A model generated the notes under the pieces. The model worked only from the letters and a program-made list of their open reading frames with translations. It ran no database searches and had not been told where the DNA came from. Positions 1 to 6,603 of a DNA stretch of 10,087 nucleotides are shown here, one piece after another. A program made the translations under genes and the position numbers. The DNA comes from Defluviicoccus vanus (lineage in GTDB: Bacteria > Pseudomonadota > Alphaproteobacteria > Rhodospirillales > Defluviicoccaceae). Position 1 is the stretch's first letter, and the number at the start of each line of letters is the position of its first letter. The DNA is taken from the NCBI RefSeq assembly GCF_014672695.1, contig NZ_CP053923.1:1437034-1447120 (forward strand), given 5' to 3'.

Positions 1-447
1 GCGCTGGTGCCGCGGCTGGCCGGGGCCATTCGCGCCAATCTGCTGATGACATCGGCCGTCGCTGCCGAAGTGGCGAGCGAGATGATCCGCTGTGGTGCCG
101 CCACGGAGGCTGCGGCGATCCAGCGGCAGGAAGCGCGCCGCCGCCAGCGTATTGCTGCCAGCGAGCTGGCCGGACTGGCGTTCGCGACGCATCCGCAGGC
201 GTTCCACGGCTGGCTGCGACTGCCGGAGCCGTGGCGAAGCGAGGGGTTTGCCGCCAGACTCGCCGACCGCGGCGTCGTCGTGACTCCCGGCGCCGCCTTC
301 GCCGGCGGGGCACATGCGACTGACGCCGAGACGCATGTGCGACTGTGTCTGTGTGCCCTGGCCGACAGTGAGCGGCTGACGACAGCGCTCCGCATCGTCG
401 CCCAAGTGGCGCGGGGCAGCGATGCCGGCCGGATGCCGCTGATCTAA
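1..447 (+). CDS. MocR/GntR-type PLP-dependent transcriptional regulator, C-terminal part (5' end outside window)
   Basis: This open frame enters the window at base 1 and ends at TAA 445-447, so only the last 148 codons are present. The sequence resembles the small C-terminal domain of fold-type I aminotransferases as found in MocR/PdxR-like regulators. It has the HGWLRLP segment, then a helix leading to RGVVVTPGAAFA, then RLCLCALADSERLTTAL near the end. In this family an N-terminal GntR winged helix binds DNA and the aminotransferase-like domain binds PLP as effector sensor. The winged helix and the PLP lysine would lie upstream of the window, so a plain class I/II aminotransferase cannot be ruled out. 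The stop lies 14 bases from the stop of the convergent ligase gene. Nothing in the visible part looks broken. The family call is inferred from motif memory, not from a search. Confidence 0.78.
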   Translation, partial: ALVPRLAGAIRANLLMTSAVAAEVASEMIRCGAATEAAAIQRQEARRRQRIAASELAGLAFATHPQAFHGWLRLPEPWRSEGFAARLADRGVVVTPGAAFAGGAHATDAETHVRLCLCALADSERLTTALRIVAQVARGSDAGRMPLI

Positions 448-461
448 GCGCCCATGCTGCC

Positions 462-2054
462 CTAGGCGCCGGTGCTGCCGAGTGCTGTCCCTCCTTCGAA
501 ATCTTCGCCAAGCCGTTGCGGCAACTCACGGCGCAACAGCTTGCCGGTGCGTGTCCGCGGCAGATGGTCGACGAACACCACCTGGCGCGGCAGCTTGTAG
601 CTCGCCAAGTGCTCCGCCGCCCAGGCGAGCAGCCGCTGGCCGTCGGCCTCGCCCTGCGGCACGACGAAGGCGGCGAGGATCTTGACCCCCGCCCCCGTCC
701 CCGCTCCCACCGTCAGTTCGCTCACCGCAACCTCGTGCACCATCGGATGGCGCGCCAACACGCCCTCGATCTCCAGCGGTGACAGCCGGTAGCCCATGGG
801 GTTGAGGATGTCGTCATGGCGGCCGTGGAACCAGACGTAGCCGTCCGCATCGAGGTGGGCGAGGTCGCCGCCGCAGAACCACTCGCCACGGTAGACGAGG
901 GCGTCTTCCTCCGGCCGTTGCCAGTACCCCAGCATCAGCCCCGGATCGGCGCGATGCACCGCCAACAATCCCACCTCGCCCGTCGGCAGCTTCCGTGGAA
1001 CATCCTCATCGGCGGCAAGGATGGCGATGCGGCGTCCCGCCTGCGGCTTGCCGGGACTGCCGGGCCTGATCGGCATCCCCGGGCATGAGGAGATGTAGGT
1101 GGAGATCTCGCTCATCCCCAGCGCCTCGTAGAGCAGCGTGCCGGTGGCGTCGCGCCATTGCTCGAGGACGGCGGCGGGCAGCGCCTCGCCGGCGGTAAGC
1201 CCGTGGCGCAGCGTCGCCAGACTCTCGCGGCCAAACCGGCCGTACTTGAGGATGCGACGATAGAGGCTGGGCACGGTGGCAAAGATGGTGACCCCGAACC
1301 GCTCGATCAGCCGCGGCCAGACCGTTGGATCGGCCAGGCCATTGTAGAGCACGGCGGTGGCGCCGTTGGCCCAGGGATCGAGCAGGCCAACGCCCAGCGT
1401 GTAGGTCCAGTTGAAGGCGCCGGCGTGGAGGACAACATCGTCGACGGTAATACCGTACCAGCCCTGGTACATGGGCCGCCGGCCCCAGGCGGTGCGGTGG
1501 CCGTGCAGTACCCCCTTCGGCCGGCCCACCGTCCCCGACGTGTAGATCAGGAAAGCGGGATCGTTGGCCAATGTATCAGCATAGGCGGCGGGCTCACCGC
1601 TCGCCGCCATGCGCTCGATCGCCTCGGCAGTGATGACGCTCACCCCCGCCGGCGCGGCGTGCGCCAGGGCCAGGTGATCGGCAAGAGCGATAGCGGCAGC
1701 GTCGGAATCAGCGAGGAGAAATTCCGCCTCCTCACCGGTCAGCGCCGCCGACGACGGCAGCGGCACCAGCCCGGCGGCAAAGGCAGCAAAGAAAGTGAGA
1801 ATATAGGGCAAGCCGTTGTCCATCCGGATCATCAGCCGTGCGCCAGGAGGCAGACCAAGCCGGCCGAGGCCGCCCGCCAGCCGCCGCACCATCAGTTCCA
1901 GTTCGCCATAGGACCAGCGCCGGGTTTCGCCATCGTCGCCGGCAATGATCAGCGCCGTCTTCTCCGGATGCGCCGTCGCTGGCGCCGCCAGACAGTAGCG
2001 AGCGATGTTGAAGTGATCAGGCGGTGGATCAGCAACGACGGGCAACTGGGTCAC
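462..2054 (-). CDS. Acyl/aryl-CoA ligase (AMP-dependent synthetase, benzoate-CoA ligase-like)
   Basis: This is an ATP-dependent acid:CoA ligase of the adenylate-forming (ANL) superfamily. It activates a carboxylic acid to acyl-AMP and then to acyl-CoA in the cytosol. Visible motifs, numbered from the GTG at 2054, are the phosphate-binding YTSGTVGRPKG at 171-181, ALGMSE at 311-316, GGDLAHLDADGY at 395-406, the hinge GRHDDIL near 411-417, and the C-terminal RTRTGKLLRREL with the catalytic Lys at about 505. The length of 530 residues fits the family. The start at 2054 is preferred because PPPDHFNIARYCL, which usually lies close to the N-terminus in benzoate-CoA ligase-like proteins, follows it directly. 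An upstream GTG at 2120 would add 22 basic residues that do not look conserved; it has a weak AGGG eight bases upstream. The gene follows the frameshifted hydrolase on the same strand, probably in one transcript. The substrate cannot be told from sequence; aromatic or medium-chain acids are possible. Confidence 0.9.
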   Translation of the reverse strand: MTQLPVVADPPPDHFNIARYCLAAPATAHPEKTALIIAGDDGETRRWSYGELELMVRRLAGGLGRLGLPPGARLMIRMDNGLPYILTFFAAFAAGLVPLPSSAALTGEEAEFLLADSDAAAIALADHLALAHAAPAGVSVITAEAIERMAASGEPAAYADTLANDPAFLIYTSGTVGRPKGVLHGHRTAWGRRPMYQGWYGITVDDVVLHAGAFNWTYTLGVGLLDPWANGATAVLYNGLADPTVWPRLIERFGVTIFATVPSLYRRILKYGRFGRESLATLRHGLTAGEALPAAVLEQWRDATGTLLYEALGMSEISTYISSCPGMPIRPGSPGKPQAGRRIAILAADEDVPRKLPTGEVGLLAVHRADPGLMLGYWQRPEEDALVYRGEWFCGGDLAHLDADGYVWFHGRHDDILNPMGYRLSPLEIEGVLARHPMVHEVAVSELTVGAGTGAGVKILAAFVVPQGEADGQRLLAWAAEHLASYKLPRQVVFVDHLPRTRTGKLLRRELPQRLGEDFEGGTALGSTGA

Positions 2055-2130
2055 GACTGGGTGTCCGGCGGCAAAGGGGAACAGAGTGCTGCGAAGATGG
2101 CGGCGGCAAACGCGGGCCACCGCATGCGCC

Positions 2131-2980
2131 CTAGGCGAGGAGCCAATCGCGCACCGCGCTGATCTGCTGATTGTTCATGAGCATCGGCGCATGGCCGACA
2201 CCAGGAAACTCGACCAACTTCGTGGTTGGCTTGCGGTTGACCATTTCGGCGGCGGTTTCGGCACTGAGAATGTCGGACTCGCTGCCGCGCAGCAGCAACA
2301 CCGGCGCCCGGATCATCGCCCACAACGGTCCAAAGCGATACCGGTTCAGAGAAGCCTTCCTTGAACGGCTCGGCCAGCTTCGGATCGTAGTGAAAGCGCC
2401 AGGCGCCGGTTTCATCCTGCCGCGAGCCATAGGTGATGAGGTGAGCCCACTCGGCGTCGCTGGTCAGGCCATAGGGCGCGCAGACCACGCGCACGTAGGC
2501 TTCGAGTGCCGCCCGATCGGCAAACGCCGGATACTCGCTGACGTAACCAGCGATCCGCTGCAGCGCCTCGGCGTCGACGTAGCTGCCGATATCATCGAGC
2601 ACTAGCTTGCGGATCGGCGTCTTCGGTTGCGCCGCCAGCATCATGCCGATGAGGCCGCCGAGCGAGACGCCGAGCCAGTCCACCTGCGCCACGTTGAGGC
2701 GGGCGAGCACCGCCGCCATGCCCTGCAGATAGGTCGCCGGCTGGTAATCGGCGGCAACGCTGAACCAGTCGCTCTGGCCGCGGCCGGGCAGGTCGACACA
2801 GACCACCCGATAGCGATCCTCCAGCGCCCGCGCCAGGGCATCGAAATCGCGGCCGCGCCGGGTCAGGCCATGGACGCAGACGAGGACGTTGTCGTTCTCG
2901 GGATCGCCCCACTCGAAATAGGCCATAGTGTAGAATCCGTGTGCGCTTAGTCCCAGGACCCGCTTTTCCTGCATTGGCAT
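2131..2980 (-). pseudogene. Alpha/beta hydrolase broken by a one-base frameshift
   Basis: Two frames join into one complete alpha/beta hydrolase of 282 residues. From ATG 2980, which has GAGGGA six bases upstream, the first frame gives the oxyanion segment VHGLTRRGRDF (from residue 36), DLPGRGQSDW at 63-72 and the nucleophile elbow GVSLGG with Ser106. It reads as far as VSLW at residue 217, base 2330. The next base (T at 2329 on the plus strand) is extra. Skipping it gives PLWAMIRAPVLLLRG, the acidic residue in SESD (Asp236), GVGHAP (His263) and the stop at 2131-2133. Without the skip the frame runs as nonsense to 2051. All three catalytic residues are therefore present but in two frames. There is no homopolymer at the site, which weighs slightly against a routine homopolymer sequencing error. 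It could be a real recent mutation or an assembly error. The gene lies upstream of the CoA ligase, probably in one operon. Confidence 0.88.
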
Positions 2981-3110
2981 GGCGATTCCCTCTGCATTTG
3001 ATAATGATGGCGGCGCTGTACCGCGGTGCGCGGCGGCCGCACCGGCAAAGATGCGCGCCCGGCGTGCCGCACGCCAGAGCGATAAAGCGATAGCCGCAGA
3101 AAGAAAAGCG

Positions 3111-3737
3111 ATGACCATCGACGTGCAGACCGACGGCCCGACAGCGGCAGCGCTGACGATGATTCTGGCGCATGGTGCCGGGGCACCGATGGACAGTCCC
3201 TTCATGGCCTTCTTCGCCGCGGGGCTTGCGGTGGCCGGGATGCGGGTGGTGCGCTTCGAGTTTCCCTATATGGCCCGGCGGCGCGTTGATGGCCGCAAGC
3301 GGCCACCCGATCGAGCCGAGATCCTGCTTGCCAGCTGGCGCGAGGTGATCGCGGCAACGGCGCCGGCGGAGCACCTTGTCATCGGCGGCAAGTCGCTGGG
3401 CGGACGGATGGCATCGATGGTCGTGGATCAATGCGGGGTGGATGGGATCGTCTGCCTCGGCTATCCGTTCCATCCGCCCGGCAAGCCGGAGGCGACGCGG
3501 ATCGCCCATTTGGCAACCCTGCGCACGCCGACGCTGATCCTGCAGGGCGAGCGCGACCCCTTCGGGGACCGGGAAGACGTGGCAGCCTACCCGCTCGCCG
3601 CGACGATCCGCCTGCATTGGCTCGCCGACGGCGACCACAGCTTCAAGCCCCGCGCCGCGTCGGGCCGGAGCGAACGCCAGAACTGGGACGAGGCGCTGGC
3701 GGCAATCATCGCCTTTCTCGGCGCTCGCCAGCGATGA
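3111..3737 (+). CDS. Alpha/beta hydrolase of the KANL3/Tex30 type
   Basis: This is a 208-residue cytosolic alpha/beta hydrolase with no signal peptide. A complete catalytic set is visible: HGAGAPMDSPFM at 21-32 near the oxyanion hole, the nucleophile elbow GGKSLGGRMAS with Ser95, Asp149 in QGERDPFG and His176 in DGDHSFKP. The short lid and the HGAGAPMD and KSLGGRMAS signatures are those of the KANL3/Tex30-like (dienelactone-hydrolase-related) family. Its bacterial members have no settled substrate. The frame is open back to 2979, but ATG 3111 is chosen because a purine-rich GAAAG precedes it. The upstream stretch is low-complexity Ala/Arg and overlaps the divergent hydrolase leader. It is followed after 60 bases by fumC on the same strand, so co-transcription is likely. 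A start elsewhere is possible; the function beyond 'hydrolase' is unknown. Confidence 0.85.
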   Translation: MTIDVQTDGPTAAALTMILAHGAGAPMDSPFMAFFAAGLAVAGMRVVRFEFPYMARRRVDGRKRPPDRAEILLASWREVIAATAPAEHLVIGGKSLGGRMASMVVDQCGVDGIVCLGYPFHPPGKPEATRIAHLATLRTPTLILQGERDPFGDREDVAAYPLAATIRLHWLADGDHSFKPRAASGRSERQNWDEALAAIIAFLGARQR

Positions 3738-3797
3738 CCCGCCGGCGGACGATGCGCATATGCAAAAGGGAGCGTGGGCAGACCGGGAGCAAGGGCA

Positions 3798-5198
3798 ATG
3801 GGCGAGGCGCAAGCGATGCGGACTGAAACCGACAGCATGGGCGCTGTCGAGGTGCCGGCTGACCGTTACTGGGGCGCGCAGACGGAGCGGTCGCGGCAGA
3901 ACTTCCCCATCGGCGGCGAGCGGATGCCGCCGGCGCTGATCCACGCTTTCGGGCTGCAGAAGAAAGCTGCGGCGTTGGCCAACATGGCGCTGGGACAGCT
4001 TGATCACCGCATCGGCGAGGCGATCGTTGCCGCTGCGGAGGAAGTGATCGAAGGCAAACTGGACGCGCATTTCCCGCTGGTGGTCTGGCAGACCGGCTCC
4101 GGCACCCAGACCAACATGAACCTCAACGAGGTGATCGCCAACCGGGCGATCGAGATGCTGGGTGGCATCATCGGCACGAAACAGCCGGTGCACCCCAACG
4201 ACCACGTCAACCGCGGTCAATCGTCGAACGATTCCTTCCCTACGGCGATGCACATCGCCGCGGTGCGCGAAATGACCGGCCGGCTGCTGCCGGCGCTCAA
4301 TCACCTGCATGGCGTGCTCGTCGCCAAGGCCGAAGCCTTCGCACCGATCATCAAGATCGGCCGGACGCATCTGCAAGACGCGGTGCCGCTCAGTCTCGGC
4401 CAGGAATTCGGTGGCTACGCAGCGCAGGTCACCAACGACATGATGCGCATCGAGGCGACCCTGCCGCGGCTCTGGCAACTGGCGCAGGGCGCCACCGCCG
4501 TCGGTACCGGCCTCAACGCCCATCCTGATTTTGCCCGGACGTTCGCCGTCGAAGTGACGCGGCTGACCAGCCAGCCCTTTGTTCCCGCCACCAATCCCTT
4601 CGAAGCGCTCGCCGCCAACGATGCCATCGTCGAGGCTTCCGGCGCGCTCAACGTCGTCGCCGCCTCGCTGTTCAAGATTGCTAATGACATCCGCCTCGCC
4701 GGCTCCGGCCCCCGCTCGGGGCTGGGCGAGTTGCACCTGCCGGAGAACGAGCCGGGCTCGTCGATCATGCCGGGGAAGGTCAACCCGACCCAATGCGAGG
4801 CGCTGACCCAGGTCTGCGTACAGGTGTTCGGCAATCACACGACAATCACCATGGCCGGCGCGTCGGGTCACTTCGAACTCAACGTTTTCAAGCCGGTGAT
4901 GATCGCGGCCCTGCTGCAGTCGATCCGCCTCCTCGCCGACGCGACGCGGAGTTTCACCGACCGCTGCGTCGAAGGCATCACCGCCAACGAGGGTCGCATC
5001 GCCCAGTTGATGCAGCAGTCACTGATGCTGGTCACGGCACTGAACCCGCACATCGGCTATGATAACGCGGCGAAGATCGCCAAGAAGGCCTATGCCGAGG
5101 GAACGACGCTGCAGAAGGCGGGCGTCGCGTTGGGGTTGCTCACCGCCGAGGACTTCGCCCGCTGGGTCAGGCCGGAAACCATGCTCGCCCCCGGATGA
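3798..5198 (+). CDS. fumC: Fumarate hydratase, class II
   Basis: This enzyme reversibly hydrates fumarate to L-malate in the TCA cycle as an oxygen-stable cytosolic homotetramer without an iron-sulfur cluster. The 466 residues match the usual length of about 465. Visible signatures are VPADRYWGAQTERS near 19-32, WQTGSGTQTNMNLNEV at 97-112, HPNDHVNRGQSSND at 132-145, GRTHLQDAVP at 188-197 (active-site His191), and the superfamily signature GSSIMPGKVNP at 320-330, which carries the catalytic serine. Three starts are possible: GTG 3774 (AAGGGAG upstream), ATG 3798 (GGGAG upstream) and ATG 3816 (GAGG upstream). ATG 3798 is preferred because it gives a family-typical N-terminus. The gene overlaps the next one by four bases (ATGA), which suggests translational coupling. 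The sequence appears intact and no key residue is missing. Confidence 0.97.
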   Translation: MGEAQAMRTETDSMGAVEVPADRYWGAQTERSRQNFPIGGERMPPALIHAFGLQKKAAALANMALGQLDHRIGEAIVAAAEEVIEGKLDAHFPLVVWQTGSGTQTNMNLNEVIANRAIEMLGGIIGTKQPVHPNDHVNRGQSSNDSFPTAMHIAAVREMTGRLLPALNHLHGVLVAKAEAFAPIIKIGRTHLQDAVPLSLGQEFGGYAAQVTNDMMRIEATLPRLWQLAQGATAVGTGLNAHPDFARTFAVEVTRLTSQPFVPATNPFEALAANDAIVEASGALNVVAASLFKIANDIRLAGSGPRSGLGELHLPENEPGSSIMPGKVNPTQCEALTQVCVQVFGNHTTITMAGASGHFELNVFKPVMIAALLQSIRLLADATRSFTDRCVEGITANEGRIAQLMQQSLMLVTALNPHIGYDNAAKIAKKAYAEGTTLQKAGVALGLLTAEDFARWVRPETMLAPG

Positions 5199-5827
5199 GT
5201 TTGCCGGTCGACGCCCCGCTGCTGGCGCGCTTCGCCCTCGCCGCCCTGGCGATCGTGCTCTCGCCGGGGCCGGATACGATGCTCATTGTGCGTCACGCCC
5301 TGGGCTCCGGCCGCTCGGCCGGCTTTGCCGCCGTGGCTGGAGTGCAGTTGGGATTGCTCGTTCACACCACGCTGGCCGCCGCGGGCATTTCAGCGTTGAT
5401 CACCGCCTCACCGGCCTTGTTTCACAGCGTCGCTATCCTGGGGGCAATCTATCTCGGCTGGCTGGGCGCAAAGGCGGTCCTCACCGGCGGCACCATGGTC
5501 CTGGCAGTGGCCGGCCCGGTGCGGCGGAGTCTCGCCCTGCGCCAGGCATTCTTCACCAACCTGCTGAATCCGAAGGTGCTGCTGCTGTTCTTCGCTCTCT
5601 ACCCGAACTTCCTCGTCGCCGGCGGTGCGTCCTTGGCGCTGCAGATCACCCTGCTGTCGGCGGTCCTGATCGCCATCAACAGCGCATGGCAGCTCGGGCT
5701 TGCCTGGTTCGCCGATCGGGCAAGACAATTGTTCGTCAATCCGCGGCTGATGCGCGGCATCGACGTGGGTGTCGGCTTGGTGTTGCTCGGCTTCGCCGCC
5801 CTGCTCCTCGTCGAGCACGGCCGTTAG
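5195..5827 (+). CDS. LysE/RhtB family amino-acid exporter
   Basis: This 210-residue inner-membrane protein of the LysE superfamily exports amino acids or their analogues using the proton motive force. Evidence is the N-terminal signature SPGPDTMLIVRHALGSGRSAG near 24-44, the conserved FFTNLLNPKVLLLFF near 123-137, and about six hydrophobic segments over nearly the whole length. The ATG overlaps the fumC stop codon (ATGA). The gene therefore has no independent ribosome-binding site and is probably translated by re-initiation after fumC. That pairing is unusual because no pathway links fumarase to a LysE exporter directly. The substrate cannot be named; RhtB relatives export threonine, homoserine, leucine and others. 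It ends 110 bases before the convergent small gene. Confidence 0.92.
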   Translation: MSLPVDAPLLARFALAALAIVLSPGPDTMLIVRHALGSGRSAGFAAVAGVQLGLLVHTTLAAAGISALITASPALFHSVAILGAIYLGWLGAKAVLTGGTMVLAVAGPVRRSLALRQAFFTNLLNPKVLLLFFALYPNFLVAGGASLALQITLLSAVLIAINSAWQLGLAWFADRARQLFVNPRLMRGIDVGVGLVLLGFAALLLVEHGR

Positions 5828-5863
5828 TCCCAAGAGCCACTCTGCAACAGCAGGTCTCGGGGC

Positions 5864-5917
5864 GCCGGGGAGCAGAACCCCGGCCCCCGGCCCGCGAAGA
5901 CGGCGCGCTTTGGCGCC
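5864..5917. terminator. Two adjacent GC-rich hairpins in a convergent gap
   Basis: GCCGGGG 5864-5870 pairs with CCCCGGC 5878-5884 (7-base loop). GGCGC 5902-5906 pairs with GCGCC 5913-5917 (6-base loop). They lie between the convergent ends of the LysE gene and the small minus-strand gene, where a shared terminator is expected. Neither has a T-run, so intrinsic termination is only possible, not shown. Confidence 0.3.
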
Positions 5918-5937
5918 ATCGTTACGTCCGCTCCGTG

Positions 5938-6177
5938 CTACGCGTGTATTTTCGGTTCGCGCAGATTGCTGGGAACCGCGCGGCCGGGACGACGCCACAG
6001 GCTCGACCAGTTTTCGGCCATGCGCCGCAGCCAAGCTCCGATCGCTGCGGAACGCTGCCGGTTCGCCTCATTGACGACCTTGTCAATTTCGGTGTGGCCA
6101 AGGGTCACCGGGGGCCAATCGAATGGGACACCACCCGGTAACGGTCGTGATTTGGTAGGGTTACTGAATCCAGTCAT
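5938..6177 (-). CDS. Small conserved-looking protein of unknown function (79 residues)
   Basis: I do not recognise a named family with certainty. The ATG at 6175-6177 is well placed: minus-strand AAGGAAAGG lies a few bases upstream. The frame is open further up to 6285, but that extension runs through a tandem repeat and encodes a biased basic stretch, so the internal ATG is chosen. The protein starts polar and Pro-rich (MTGFSNPTKSRPLPGGVPFDW). It continues into an amphipathic, Arg-rich helix, TEIDKVVNEANRQRSAAIGA followed by WLRRMAENWSSLWRRP. Short alphaproteobacterial proteins with an 'EA.R.R..AI' helix of this kind, some related to DUF1127, are common and poorly characterised; the link is only by resemblance. 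No signal peptide or membrane segment is seen. It is convergent with the LysE gene and preceded by a long leader with repeats. It could be a regulatory small protein, but nothing in the sequence proves a role. Confidence 0.62.
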   Translation of the reverse strand: MTGFSNPTKSRPLPGGVPFDWPPVTLGHTEIDKVVNEANRQRSAAIGAWLRRMAENWSSLWRRPGRAVPSNLREPKIHA

Positions 6178-6197
6178 GGTTGCCTTTCCTTGCAACT

Positions 6198-6214
6198 CGG
6201 GGTTTCGCGCCCCG
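6198..6214 (-). promoter_or_regulatory. Hairpin just upstream of the small gene's ribosome-binding site
   Basis: CGGGG 6198-6202 pairs with CCCCG 6210-6214 around a 7-base loop. In the minus-strand transcript it sits immediately 5' of the AAGGAAAGG ribosome-binding site of the 5938-6177 gene. It could influence translation start, but this is inference from position only. Confidence 0.25.
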
Positions 6215-6241
6215 CGACGGATCCTCCCTCTCCATCCTCTT

Positions 6242-6277
6242 TTGTGCTGTTTGCCAGTCTTGTGCCGTTTGCCAGTG
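6242..6277. repeat. Two tandem 18-bp repeat units
   Basis: Unit 1 (6242-6259) and unit 2 (6260-6277) are directly adjacent and differ at two positions (the 7th and 18th). The shared core is GTTTGCCAGT, read as ACTGGCAAAC on the minus strand. It lies in the presumed leader or promoter of the 5938-6177 gene. The frames that cross it show the repeat as repeated peptide (DWQTAQ in one frame), but those frames lack other support. It may be a pair of regulator half-sites or a recent duplication. Confidence 0.75.
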
Positions 6278-6318
6278 CGCCTCATTCAAACCAATTCGGA
6301 CGCACCGTCGACATCTCA

Positions 6319-6346
6319 AATTTAGAACGGTTCGGGTTAAAATCAA
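6319..6346 (-). promoter_or_regulatory. Candidate sigma70-type promoter for the small minus-strand gene
   Basis: On the minus strand TTGATT (6346-6341) and TAAATT (6324-6319) are separated by 16 bases. Each matches the -35/-10 consensus at four of six positions, in the AT-rich part of the intergenic region. It would give a leader of about 135 bases containing the tandem repeat and the hairpin. Chance matches of this quality are common in AT-rich DNA. Confidence 0.3.
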
Positions 6347-6403
6347 GGGTTATTGTTGCGCTGCACAAAAAACAACCTCCGGTGGGCCAGACGGTCGAAA
6401 TTT

Positions 6404-6433
6404 TTGCCCAACCCATTGATATAAATTTATATT
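6404..6433 (+). promoter_or_regulatory. Candidate promoter for the 98-residue membrane protein, overlapping an AT palindrome
   Basis: TTGCCC (6404-6409) and TATATT (6428-6433) are 18 bases apart. The -10 hexamer matches the consensus at five of six positions. It overlaps the perfect palindrome 6419-6432, so a dimeric regulator bound there would cover the promoter. It would imply a leader of about 165 bases. Support is consensus matching only. Confidence 0.3.
6419..6432. promoter_or_regulatory. Perfect 14-bp AT palindrome
   Basis: ATATAAATTTATAT is its own reverse complement and consists entirely of A and T in a very GC-rich window. Position between divergent genes and overlap with a -10-like hexamer suggest an operator or a melting-prone promoter element. 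It does not match the FNR/Anr consensus fully. The function is inferred only. Confidence 0.4.
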
Positions 6434-6603
6434 AGAATACAAAGTTGATAGCAGCCGATGCGGCACTGCGTCCAGCGTAACCGCATTGCCCGACCTTGTT
6501 GCTGCGCCGCAACACTCACGCTGCGGTGCAGCCGCTCACCGTCTGCGACGCGCGGTATTGCAGGCTGCTTGTGGCGCAGCCGCTGGCGCGCTAAGGGATG
6601 AGG

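Larger units (their letters stand above)
6178..6603. other. 426-base intergenic region between divergent genes
   Basis: No credible gene of normal length was found here. The region separates the minus-strand small gene (start 6177) from the plus-strand membrane protein (start 6604), so it should hold both promoters. Its middle (about 6290-6450) is clearly AT-richer than the rest of the window. It contains an 18-bp tandem repeat (6242-6277), a candidate minus-strand promoter (6319-6346), a mini-ORF on the minus strand (6343-6366) and a perfect AT palindrome (6419-6432). A run of small hairpins (6458-6581) follows. Confidence 0.7.

Noticed and set aside
2051..2125. 24-residue hydrophobic peptide frame that looks like a signal peptide
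   Set aside because: It is the tail of the frameshifted hydrolase frame, lacks a mature domain and has no good ribosome-binding site.
1158..2162. 334-codon plus-strand frame antisense to the CoA ligase
   Set aside because: The codon pattern mirrors the ligase's third-position bias and no motif is seen.
2979..3110. N-terminal extension of the KANL3/Tex30-type hydrolase
   Set aside because: It encodes Ala/Arg-rich low-complexity sequence and overlaps the divergent gene's leader; the catalytic domain starts soon after ATG 3111.
2592..4871. Long open frame of 759 codons on the minus strand opposite the hydrolase and fumC
   Set aside because: It is antisense to two well-supported genes. The protein is Arg/His/Gly/Asp-rich with no recognisable domain, apart from a tail that reads the broken hydrolase in the wrong frame. 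High GC makes such stop-free shadows common.
6161..6346. 61-codon minus-strand frame with a repeated DWQTAQ peptide
   Set aside because: The repeat comes from the 18-bp DNA duplication. The frame overlaps the start of the better-supported small gene and has no convincing ribosome-binding site.
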